Shown: positions 1-5,629 of the stretch, in pieces
How the letters are laid out: every line of letters begins with the position of its first letter
Position numbering within the stretch: position 1 is the first letter of the stretch
Source of the DNA: CBDTTM01 sp965363355
Lineage (GTDB): Bacteria > Bacillota > Negativicutes > Selenomonadales > Selenomonadaceae
Assembly: GCA_965363355.1 (NCBI GenBank)
Contig: CBDTTM010000112.1
Coordinates: 1-8,107 of the forward strand
DNA: 8,107 nucleotides
Direction: 5' to 3'
Made by a program: the position numbers and the translations under genes
The notes under the pieces: generated by a model
The model's input: only the letters and a program-made list of their open reading frames with translations
Told to the model about the DNA's origin: nothing
The model's database searches: none

Positions 1-11
1 GTTGCGGAGCA

Positions 12-362
12 TCAACCAATTTCAATGGGTGTTCCAACAGCCAGGTTTGGTAAGCCGTTGCCGCGGACGATGATTTGTCCTGGAAGGCTTCCTTCAGCAT
101 TGAAGATAATCGTGCAATGGCCTTCTAAGCGTAGGTTTTCGTTTACTGTTTCACCGACGGAGATGATCTTGAAGGAAGTGCTGCCCCAAAGTAACGTATC
201 ACCTACCGTGATATCGCCTTTTAATTCGGCTTCGGCATGTTCAACGACCATGTCAGCCAGATTAGGGCGGAGACCGTGATTCAGTAAAATAACGCTGTTG
301 TTGTTGTTTAAGAATTTTCGAGCGAGATTTCCAATAGCGGTAATGTTCGATGCATATTTCAT
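12..362 (-). CDS. PTS glucitol/sorbitol-type IIA protein, copy 1 (SrlB/GutB-like)
   Basis: This 116-aa protein is a complete single-domain EIIA of the glucitol/sorbitol PTS family, a cytoplasmic phosphocarrier that accepts phosphate from HPr and passes it to a IIB domain. Its length matches E. coli SrlB (about 120 aa). The recognisable signature is VEHAEAELKG, aligning with IHCHGELKG of SrlB, so His42 corresponds to the phosphorylated His43 there. Further along are NLRLEGHCTIIF (NLRELGHVTLRF in SrlB) and a LPGQIIVRGNGLP segment. The ATG at 362-360 has an AAGGGAG site (372-378) nine bases upstream. It is the last gene of a leftward cluster and about half identical to the neighbouring copy 2, with the same MKYAS.ITAIG start. 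No IIB or IIC gene is visible, so substrate is unknown and a regulatory role is possible. Family call is firm; sorbitol specificity is not. Confidence 0.88.
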   Translation of the reverse strand: MKYASNITAIGNLARKFLNNNNSVILLNHGLRPNLADMVVEHAEAELKGDITVGDTLLWGSTSFKIISVGETVNENLRLEGHCTIIFNAEGSLPGQIIVRGNGLPNLAVGTPIEIG

Positions 363-398
363 TTTCGCAGGCTCCCTTATAATTGAATTTATATCTTA

Positions 399-429
399 AT
401 TATAACAGATGATTGGAAATAAAATGCAA
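399..429 (-). promoter_or_regulatory. Putative promoter for PTS IIA copy 1
   Basis: On the minus strand there is a perfect TATAAT (404-399) preceded by TG one base upstream, making an extended -10 element (TGTTATAAT). A TTGCAT -35-like hexamer lies at 429-424, but its 19-base spacing is long, so the extended -10 probably carries the activity. It lies in the 109-base gap between the two IIA genes and would let copy 1 be expressed separately from copy 2. Confidence 0.5.
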
Positions 430-471
430 TTTTTATAAAAAGGGACAGAAAAGAATGATAAAAGCCTCTTT

Positions 472-825
472 TTAACGAATTTCTAATTTCTCGCCGAGCT
501 TCAAAGAAGGCAGGCTGTTTCCCTGTAAAGCAATTTGCCCGGGCATTTCGAGTTTCTCGTTGAAAAGCAAGGTGCAATGCCCGCTTTCGCGAAAGGATTG
601 ATTGGCTTCTTCGCCGACTTCGACGACTGTGAAGCTAAGATTCCCCCAAGATAGAGTATCACCAGCCTGTATCTCATCGTCGAGTGTCGCTGAGGCGTGT
701 TGAATTGCCAAGTTGTTGATGAGATTTTGCGCAAATTGGTCATTGATTAGAATAATACTGCGGTTGCTGTCTAATAGATTCTGAGCTAAGTCACCGATTG
801 CTGTGATTTGTGAAGCGTATTTCAT
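472..825 (-). CDS. PTS glucitol/sorbitol-type IIA protein, copy 2 (SrlB/GutB-like)
   Basis: This 117-aa protein belongs to the same glucitol/sorbitol EIIA family as the gene downstream and is its paralogue. The phospho-acceptor region reads IQHASATLDDEI, placing His43 in register with SrlB His43 (one residue is inserted relative to copy 1). The GHCTLLFNE and MPGQIALQGNSLPSL segments match the family core. The ELKG stretch after the active histidine is replaced by TLDD, so the two copies may differ in partner contacts. The ATG at 825-823 is preceded by AAAGGGG (842-836) at ten bases. It begins 28 bases after the MutS-like gene, which suggests cotranscription with it. Two tandem IIA genes with no permease in view is unusual; either may serve a distant glucitol-type system or act as a phosphorylation-dependent regulator. 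Confidence 0.87.
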   Translation of the reverse strand: MKYASQITAIGDLAQNLLDSNRSIILINDQFAQNLINNLAIQHASATLDDEIQAGDTLSWGNLSFTVVEVGEEANQSFRESGHCTLLFNEKLEMPGQIALQGNSLPSLKLGEKLEIR

Positions 826-853
826 GATTATCAGACCCCTTTGTAATTATGTT

Positions 854-2632
854 TTATAAAATACCTGCAAGTTTTAACAGATATTTTGCATTGGTACTTT
901 GGCAGCGTCCATCTTTTAATTTATAATCAAAATGAATTTCGTCATCGGTATAATATTCGGCAAAATGATAGTTGGTAATCGGCAGGGCTTGCTCGTTGAT
1001 CAGGTCGCAAAGCTCGAAATCGTGTGTGGAAACAAACGTGAGATTCCATTTTCGCGTGAGCTTGCGGATGGCTTCTTGTGCACCGATGATGCGATCAGCT
1101 GAGTTGGTGCCCTTGAAGATTTCATCGATCAGAATGAGCATGGGCAGTTCTTTTTTGTTGTATTCAACCATAGCCTTGATGCGCAAAAGTTCTGCATAAA
1201 AGGTAGACAGGCCACGGCTTATATCGTCGTGTACACGCATGGATGTGAAGATGTGCATGCGCGATAGCGTGAAGCTTTCCGCGCAGACAGGGGCTCCGGC
1301 ATAGGCCAAGACTGCCGTTGTGCCGAGGGTGCGCATAAAGGTGGTTTTTCCCGACATGTTCGAGCCGGTCAGGATGCAGGTGCCTGCCAAAGCAGTTATT
1401 GAATTGGCAACGGCTATTTTTTCATCGATTAGGACGTGCTTGACGTCGGTTGCGTGGAGCTCAGGCTCATTTGTCGGCAGAATTTGAGGGAAACAGTACT
1501 GTTCTTTGACTTGCCCGACAACGGCAAGGCTCAATAGCATTTCTAGTTTGGCGAAGGCTTCAAGCCACGTGGCAGCATTTTTTCCAACCGAATTTTTCCA
1601 GCGGTCAAATAGCAAAATGCAATGAAAATCCCATAATAGGAGGGTGTTGGCGATAAAATAAAAAAAGATATTGCGCCGAACGTTTGTGCATTCGCCGATG
1701 CGGCGCAAATTCAAGATGGCATGGGCAGCACCGTGGTCGATTCGGAGCTTTTGTTGCAGTTCATGTAATTCAGGGCTATGGAACTCTTGTTTTTCCAGCA
1801 GCAAAAAAAGTTGTTCATAGGGCTTGAGGCCACGATAAAACTCAAAGAGCGGCAGGAGGAAAGTTTCGGTGCGCGTAAAAAAAACACCGGATAAAGCAAA
1901 TTGCACGAGCATGGGAATCGTGGTTATTTCCCAGGAAATCCAGCCTAGAGCGGCAAGGATGAGCATGGCAAAAGTCAAAAGCGGCAGTGCAATGGCACTG
2001 ACACGGAGAAAGGAAAATGGCAGGCTGATTTTTTCAACCAAATCCAATAAAATCTTTTTTACATCGTGATTATCTGGCAGAAGACGGCTTAATGTCTGTA
2101 TTTCAAGGCAGAGATCCTCGGATTGGAGAAGCTCAGCGATAGCTTTTTGGCGAAGTCCGATGTCTTCAGGTAAAACAGGTGGCTTGGGTGACAGTGCCTG
2201 TGCTAATTTTTTCCGACCCCAGGCAGTCTGGGCAACACACGTGTATTGATAAAGCGAAGATGGACCGAACAAATCGAGGTCGTTGCCCTGCGGATGGTCT
2301 TCCTGCAGAAATTGCAGGCCGTCTTCCGGAAATTGCGACCAACTTCCATCAAGCCTAGCTTGATACTGAAGGAAGACTTCTTTTCGGCTTGCGAGCAAGA
2401 TGAGTTGCTGGCGAATCTTTTTGTGAATCTGTAATAGCCGGGCGAATAGTAGGACCATTGCTGCTGAGGCAATGTAAAACAGTGGGTTGGAGTCGTAGCC
2501 AACGCCAAAAAAAACGATAACCAAGCAAAAGGCCGCAAAGCGATAAAAAACAATGCGATTGCTGTGTCGCCGGGCCGATTGCTCAGCGGTTTCAACTGTC
2601 TTTAGCCGTTCTTCTAGCAAAACCATTTTCAT
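854..2632 (-). CDS. Membrane-anchored MutS-like ATPase (MutS C-terminal domain family)
   Basis: About 592 aa with the ABC-type ATPase domain of the MutS superfamily at the C-terminus: Walker A GSNMSGKTT (residues 423-431), Walker B ILIDEIFKGTN (Asp-Glu at 503-504, the family's DE..RGT region) and a switch-like STHDFEL. The rest differs from MutS1. There is no N-terminal mismatch-recognition domain and no F-x-E motif. Instead there are hydrophobic segments near residues 27-46 and 50-66, a second pair near 211-257 and one near 322-345, predicting membrane association. Family knowledge: such MutS-like proteins are annotated as mismatch repair proteins but lack evidence for that role. I chose ATG 2632 because AAAGAGGTG sits six bases upstream; the GTG at 2641 overlaps that site. 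It is the first gene of a leftward unit with the PTS IIA genes. Membrane anchoring is inferred by eye. Confidence 0.85.
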   Translation of the reverse strand: MKMVLLEERLKTVETAEQSARRHSNRIVFYRFAAFCLVIVFFGVGYDSNPLFYIASAAMVLLFARLLQIHKKIRQQLILLASRKEVFLQYQARLDGSWSQFPEDGLQFLQEDHPQGNDLDLFGPSSLYQYTCVAQTAWGRKKLAQALSPKPPVLPEDIGLRQKAIAELLQSEDLCLEIQTLSRLLPDNHDVKKILLDLVEKISLPFSFLRVSAIALPLLTFAMLILAALGWISWEITTIPMLVQFALSGVFFTRTETFLLPLFEFYRGLKPYEQLFLLLEKQEFHSPELHELQQKLRIDHGAAHAILNLRRIGECTNVRRNIFFYFIANTLLLWDFHCILLFDRWKNSVGKNAATWLEAFAKLEMLLSLAVVGQVKEQYCFPQILPTNEPELHATDVKHVLIDEKIAVANSITALAGTCILTGSNMSGKTTFMRTLGTTAVLAYAGAPVCAESFTLSRMHIFTSMRVHDDISRGLSTFYAELLRIKAMVEYNKKELPMLILIDEIFKGTNSADRIIGAQEAIRKLTRKWNLTFVSTHDFELCDLINEQALPITNYHFAEYYTDDEIHFDYKLKDGRCQSTNAKYLLKLAGIL

Positions 2633-2679
2633 GAAACGCACCTCTTTACAATTAAACGCAAATCGATCAATATGCTATC

Positions 2680-2708
2680 ATTATACCATAGCGTGGACAT
2701 TAAATGCT
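2680..2708 (-). promoter_or_regulatory. Putative promoter for the MutS-like gene
   Basis: On the minus strand TGGTATAAT (2688-2680) forms an extended -10 element with a perfect TATAAT at 2685-2680. The -35 region (GCATTT/AGCATT around 2708-2702) is weak, as often seen with extended -10 promoters. The leader to the chosen ATG is about 40 bases and contains the AAAGAGGTG ribosome binding site. Confidence 0.5.
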
Positions 2709-2970
2709 TTTGTTTTTGTGCACTTCAGATGGATAAAAGCTGGGACCAAGATATATGGACAGGCTCATATGAATGTGCTATTATGATGAATATCAAATTA
2801 AAATCAAAATACAATTTGCTGTTGGCATCGGTGCGGTGAAAACAATTACATCGATAATCAAAATGGAGATGGTTCCAGTCTACAGCAGAGAGATGTGGTA
2901 TATTTTGGCGAAAACAGAGTTCTCTTATCGGATAAAAAGAATAACGCTAGAAAAAAAGGTGGTAAAAGGG
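2709..2970. other. AT-rich divergent intergenic spacer
   Basis: Between the leftward MutS-like promoter and the rightward micro-ORFs lies about 260 bases that I cannot assign to a convincing gene. The frame leading into the next small ORF is open from an ATG at 2773, and other in-frame ATGs occur at 2863 and 2893, but none has a good ribosome binding site and codon choice in this part is not like the neighbours. Weak promoter-like pairs exist, for example TTGGCA (2823-2828) with TTACAT (2846-2851) at 17 bases, but I would not rely on one. Confidence 0.4.
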
Positions 2971-3108
2971 TTGGACGTCGAAGCAATAGAGCTCGAGACG
3001 CAGGAGTTGCTGCGTCGGTTGGCAAAAGGTCCAGAACAAATCAAGGCTGAAGGTTGGAACAGCACTTTGGAATTGCAGATTTCCCTTGAGCGGGCGCAGT
3101 TGCAATGA
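2971..3108 (+). CDS. Small acidic protein, unknown function (45 aa, TTG start)
   Basis: I do not recognise this product. The preferred start is TTG 2971, which has a good AAAGGTGG site (2955-2962) eight bases upstream; it gives a 45-aa acidic, Glu/Leu-rich, probably helical peptide containing IELETQELLRRLAKGPEQIK. The same frame stays open upstream, so longer versions starting at ATG 2893, 2863 or 2773 (72, 82 or 111 aa) are possible. Its stop TGA shares an ATGA with the next ORF, a typical translational-coupling overlap, which is the best evidence that both are translated. It lies downstream of an AT-rich spacer and upstream of a terminator, so the two ORFs probably form their own short transcript. 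The start and even its reality are uncertain. Confidence 0.45.
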   Translation: MDVEAIELETQELLRRLAKGPEQIKAEGWNSTLELQISLERAQLQ

Positions 3109-3269
3109 GTTTGAAACCAGAGGTAAGAGAAAAAATCCAGCTTCAAATTGATAATTTGAAAAAGCGCATGCGTTATGATGCAAACGATCTCGATTATGAG
3201 ACGCATTTACATATGATGCGGGATTTGCAGCGGGTACTGGATAAAGCGAATGAAGAAAAAACGATATGA
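3105..3269 (+). CDS. Small helical protein, unknown function (54 aa)
   Basis: This 54-aa ORF starts at the ATG of an ATGA overlap with the previous ORF and ends at TGA 3267-3269, seven bases before a terminator hairpin. The product is highly charged and begins MSLKPEVREKIQLQIDNLKK, continuing with MRDLQRVLDKANEE near the end. Hydrophobic residues recur at three- and four-residue steps, which suggests one or two amphipathic helices or a short coiled coil. There is no signal peptide, membrane segment, cysteine or recognisable domain. Coupling to the upstream ORF and the terminator placed directly after it support it as a genuine gene. A protein partner of the 45-aa product is a plausible inference, nothing more. 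Confidence 0.55.
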   Translation: MSLKPEVREKIQLQIDNLKKRMRYDANDLDYETHLHMMRDLQRVLDKANEEKTI

Positions 3270-3282
3270 GTTCAGCGGCAGC

Positions 3283-3330
3283 AAAAGCTGCCCGTCGAAT
3301 GCTGCAGCTTCTGGCGGGCAGCTTTTTTTT
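3283..3330 (+). terminator. Rho-independent terminator after the small ORF pair
   Basis: AAAAGCTGCCCG (3283-3294) pairs perfectly with CGGGCAGCTTTT (3315-3326) around a 20-base loop and runs into a tract of eight T (3323-3330). It ends the micro-ORF transcript and insulates the cadA promoter. A competing shorter hairpin, GGCAGC-AAAA-GCTGCC (3277-3292), uses the same left arm. Confidence 0.85.
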
Positions 3331-3352
3331 GTCTGAAAAAGAAGGTTTCCTC

Positions 3353-3382
3353 TTGACAAATCCTGATGATTTATGCTAAAAC
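3353..3382 (+). promoter_or_regulatory. cadA promoter
   Basis: A consensus TTGACA -35 box (3353-3358) is followed, after 18 bases, by TAAAAC (3377-3382), which has TG one base upstream (3374-3375) as in an extended -10. The -10 directly abuts the inverted repeat at 3383-3408, so a repressor bound there would block RNA polymerase. It lies just after the upstream terminator, so cadA is probably expressed only from this promoter. Confidence 0.7.
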
Positions 3383-3408
3383 AATATATGAACATGTATT
3401 CATATATT
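3383..3408. promoter_or_regulatory. ArsR/SmtB-type metal-sensor operator upstream of cadA
   Basis: A 26-base inverted repeat has perfect 10-base arms, AATATATGAA (3383-3392) and TTCATATATT (3399-3408), around CATGTA. This closely matches the known layout of ArsR/SmtB-family operators (imperfect 12-2-12 repeats built on ATATGAA and TTCATAT), such as those of CzrA, SmtB and CadC-type sensors. It covers the expected transcription start of cadA, so repression lifted by Zn, Cd or Pb is the likely logic. No ArsR-family gene is in the window; the sensor must act in trans from elsewhere. Confidence 0.75.
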
Positions 3409-3426
3409 GGGAGGACGTGACGGAAA

Positions 3427-5529
3427 TTGGATAAAGAAAAATGGCAGAAAGAAGTCTATATACTAGAAAATCTAGGGTGTGCGCATTGCGCTTCTCTGAT
3501 GGAAGAAAAAATTCGCAGCTTGCCCGATGTGGCAGAAGCAGTCATCGTATTCGCGAGCAAGGAATTGCGTTTGCTTGCCAAAGAGCCTTCGGCGCAGATT
3601 CCGGCAATCCGTCAGATCTGTCAGGGCATTGAAGCGGATGTTAAAGTTGTTCCCAAAGATGAGGCAGTACAGCAAGAACCTGATAACAGCAAGAAAGAAT
3701 GGATTGAACTTATTTTCGGGGCGGTCATGTTGGCATTGGTTTCTTATATGGAAAAAAGCGTTTTGCAGGTAGGACTCTGCCTGGTAGCATATATTATTTT
3801 AGGTCGTACCGTTTTGGTACATGCTTGGCAAAATATTCGGCATGGGCGTGCGCTTGATGAGAATTTTCTGATGGCAGTGGCAACGCTCGGCGCATTTTTT
3901 ATCGGTGAACAGCCAGAAGGCGTTGGCGTCATGCTCTTTTATCGCATCGGCGAATTTTTTGAAGAACGTGCCGTCAATAAAAGCCGCCAGGCAATTATGG
4001 CGGCTGCGGATTTGCAGCCGAATATCATTCATCGGATAAAAGGTGATCAAGTGGAAGATGTGCTGGCAGCAGATGCAGTAGAAGGCGATACTTTGATCAT
4101 TCGTCCGGGTGAGAGGATTCCAGCAGATGGCGAGGTCGTCAAAGGTGAAAGTCGTATCGATACGGCAGCATTGACCGGGGAACCACTGCCAATCCGGGCA
4201 ACGCCAGGACTTGAAGTGTTCTCGGGATATCTCAATATGTCGGGGGTTTTGGAAATGCGAGTATTGCGTCCGGCAGCATCTTCGATGGCAGCACGCATTT
4301 TGGCAGCCGTTGAATCCGCTGCGGCGTCAAAGCCGCATATCGAAAAATTCATTTCGCGCTTTGCCAAAGTCTATACGCCGATTGTCGTTGGTGCCGCTGT
4401 AGTTACAGCAATCGTACCGCCTCTTTTTACCGGACAATGGGAATATTGGATCTATGCGGCCTTGACGTTTCTGGTCATTAGCTGTCCATGTGCATTGGTG
4501 CTCAGCGTGCCGTTGGCATTTTTTGCGGCAATCGGGGTCGGATCCAAGCGAGGAATATTATTTAAAGGCGGAGCGGCACTCGAGGCTTTAGCCAAGGTTA
4601 AACAAATTGTATTTGATAAAACAGGGACACTTACCAAAGGGGACTTTTCCTTGCGGCAGGTCATTTGTTTCGATTCGGAAAAGACAAATGAACAAGCATT
4701 GCTGCAATTAGCGGCGACGGCAGAACAAAATTCCAGTCATCCCTTGGCCGCCTGTGTTTTGGCAGCTGCGGAAGCTGCAGGCACTGTGGTCAAACCAGTT
4801 TTGGCAGCAGAAGAGATTGCCGGACATGGTGTACGCGTTTCTCTTGCTGAAGGGGAACTCCTTTGCGGCAATGAAAAATTGATGGAAAGCCACGGAGTGG
4901 AGGTCTCACCGATTTCTGGCGTAGAATATGGATCGAAGATCTATATAGCTCTTAATGGAAAATTAGAGGGGCTGCTCATCGTGGCGGATGCTGTAAAAGA
5001 AGAAGCTCCGGCAGCACTTCGCCGCTTGCAGGCATCCGGCAAGAAATTGGCGATGTTGACCGGCGATAGTGAAGCTGGTGCGGCAGCCGCTGCGGCAAAG
5101 CTGGGGATTTCTTCTGTGTATGCCGGACTTTTGCCAGAAGACAAGCTCGCAAGGCTGCAAGCCTTGCGCGAAGAACATGGCCCGGCACTGTTTGTCGGCG
5201 ATGGCATCAACGATGCTCCGGTGCTCGCAGGTGCAGATTGCTCGGCATCGATGGGCAGCGGGTCGGCCATGGCAGTAGAGGCTGCTGATATTGTTTTTGT
5301 CACGAACCAAGTCAGTGCGGTTGGGCAGGCTATTGGCATCGCTAAGGCTGCTACGAGCATTGCTTGGCAAAATATCGTTTTGGCAATCGGCACGAAGGTC
5401 GCGATTCTTATTTTGGGTTTATGGGGCTTTGCATCCTTATGGCTGGCGATTTTTGCCGATACCGGCATTGCTTTGATCTGTGTACTCAATTCGATTCGTC
5501 TACTTTATAGGAAAAGAGATTTTTCTTAA
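3427..5529 (+). CDS. cadA: Cd/Zn/Pb-exporting P1B-2-type ATPase (CadA/ZntA family)
   Basis: A 700-aa heavy-metal efflux ATPase of the inner membrane. An N-terminal HMA metal-binding domain (about residues 8-75) carries GCAHC (Cys18, Cys21). Core motifs follow in order: TGE (250-252), the transmembrane CPC (353-355), DKTGTLT with the phosphorylated Asp397, the His-Pro of SSHPLA (438-439) and GDGINDAP (591-598). In the last membrane segments Lys657 and Asp678 lie 21 residues apart, matching ZntA Lys693 and Asp714, which marks the Zn/Cd/Pb subgroup rather than copper exporters. Length suits the family. The start is TTG 3427: an in-frame stop at 3418-3420 rules out anything upstream, and GGGAGG (3409-3414) lies 12 bases before it. 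Regulation is probably by an ArsR-type repressor at the adjoining inverted repeat. Which metal is the main substrate cannot be read from sequence. Confidence 0.93.
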   Translation: MDKEKWQKEVYILENLGCAHCASLMEEKIRSLPDVAEAVIVFASKELRLLAKEPSAQIPAIRQICQGIEADVKVVPKDEAVQQEPDNSKKEWIELIFGAVMLALVSYMEKSVLQVGLCLVAYIILGRTVLVHAWQNIRHGRALDENFLMAVATLGAFFIGEQPEGVGVMLFYRIGEFFEERAVNKSRQAIMAAADLQPNIIHRIKGDQVEDVLAADAVEGDTLIIRPGERIPADGEVVKGESRIDTAALTGEPLPIRATPGLEVFSGYLNMSGVLEMRVLRPAASSMAARILAAVESAAASKPHIEKFISRFAKVYTPIVVGAAVVTAIVPPLFTGQWEYWIYAALTFLVISCPCALVLSVPLAFFAAIGVGSKRGILFKGGAALEALAKVKQIVFDKTGTLTKGDFSLRQVICFDSEKTNEQALLQLAATAEQNSSHPLAACVLAAAEAAGTVVKPVLAAEEIAGHGVRVSLAEGELLCGNEKLMESHGVEVSPISGVEYGSKIYIALNGKLEGLLIVADAVKEEAPAALRRLQASGKKLAMLTGDSEAGAAAAAAKLGISSVYAGLLPEDKLARLQALREEHGPALFVGDGINDAPVLAGADCSASMGSGSAMAVEAADIVFVTNQVSAVGQAIGIAKAATSIAWQNIVLAIGTKVAILILGLWGFASLWLAIFADTGIALICVLNSIRLLYRKRDFS

Positions 5530-5551
5530 GGCCTTTTCCCGCAGGTGTTTA

Positions 5552-5580
5552 TTGTTTCAATCCGCAAATTGTAGTAGAAT
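5552..5580 (+). promoter_or_regulatory. Putative mqnE promoter
   Basis: TTGTTT (5552-5557) and TAGAAT (5575-5580) are separated by 17 bases, giving a reasonable housekeeping promoter with a leader of roughly 40 bases before mqnE. There is no convincing terminator after cadA, so read-through from cadA is also possible. Confidence 0.5.
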
Positions 5581-5593
5581 GATAGATATCATT
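5578..5593. promoter_or_regulatory. Palindrome over the mqnE -10/start region (possible operator)
   Basis: AATGATA-GA-TATCATT is a perfect 7-2-7 inverted repeat that overlaps the -10 box of the mqnE promoter. The arms resemble the TGATA/TATCA core of Fur-type boxes, but the 2-base centre differs from the usual 7-1-7 spacing, so the regulator is not identified. Position at the promoter favours a repressor site. Confidence 0.35.
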
Positions 5594-5601
5594 TGTGTGT
5601 A

Positions 5602-5611
5602 TTGTATACAA
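5602..5611. repeat. Perfect 10-base palindrome TTGTATACAA in the mqnE leader
   Basis: TTGTATACAA lies between the presumed transcription start and the mqnE ribosome binding site. Sequences of this kind (TGTATACA core) are known half-site arrangements for several GntR-family regulators, but a 10-base palindrome in AT-rich DNA can arise by chance. No regulator is assigned. Confidence 0.3.
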
Positions 5612-5629
5612 CGGAAAGGTGTAAGAAGA

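Noticed and set aside
433..471. AAAAAGAGG/CCCTTTTT imperfect hairpin after PTS IIA copy 2 as a terminator
   Set aside because: The stem is A-T rich with a bulge and only a short T run follows; too weak to call.
2802..3049. Alternative open frame across the micro-ORF region rich in Lys/Arg/Gly
   Set aside because: It has no ATG start, uses many AGA/AGG/CGA codons and lacks a ribosome binding site; it does not end in the coupled ATGA overlap.
4941..5489. Long open frames (182 and 135 codons) antisense to the 3' part of cadA
   Set aside because: They lie opposite strongly conserved P-type ATPase motifs and encode Ala/Ser/Pro-rich or Cys/Arg-rich sequence with no recognisable domain; they are mirror-frame artefacts.
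5510..5539. GGAAAAG/CTTTTCC hairpin at the end of cadA as a terminator
   Set aside because: The stem is only 7 bp and mostly A-T, the loop is 16 bases and no T-tract follows.
5480..5629. Upstream extension of mqnE by 50 codons
   Set aside because: It would overlap the cadA end, cross the mqnE promoter and ignore the good AAAGGTG site at ATG 5630; MqnE homologues start near the chosen ATG.
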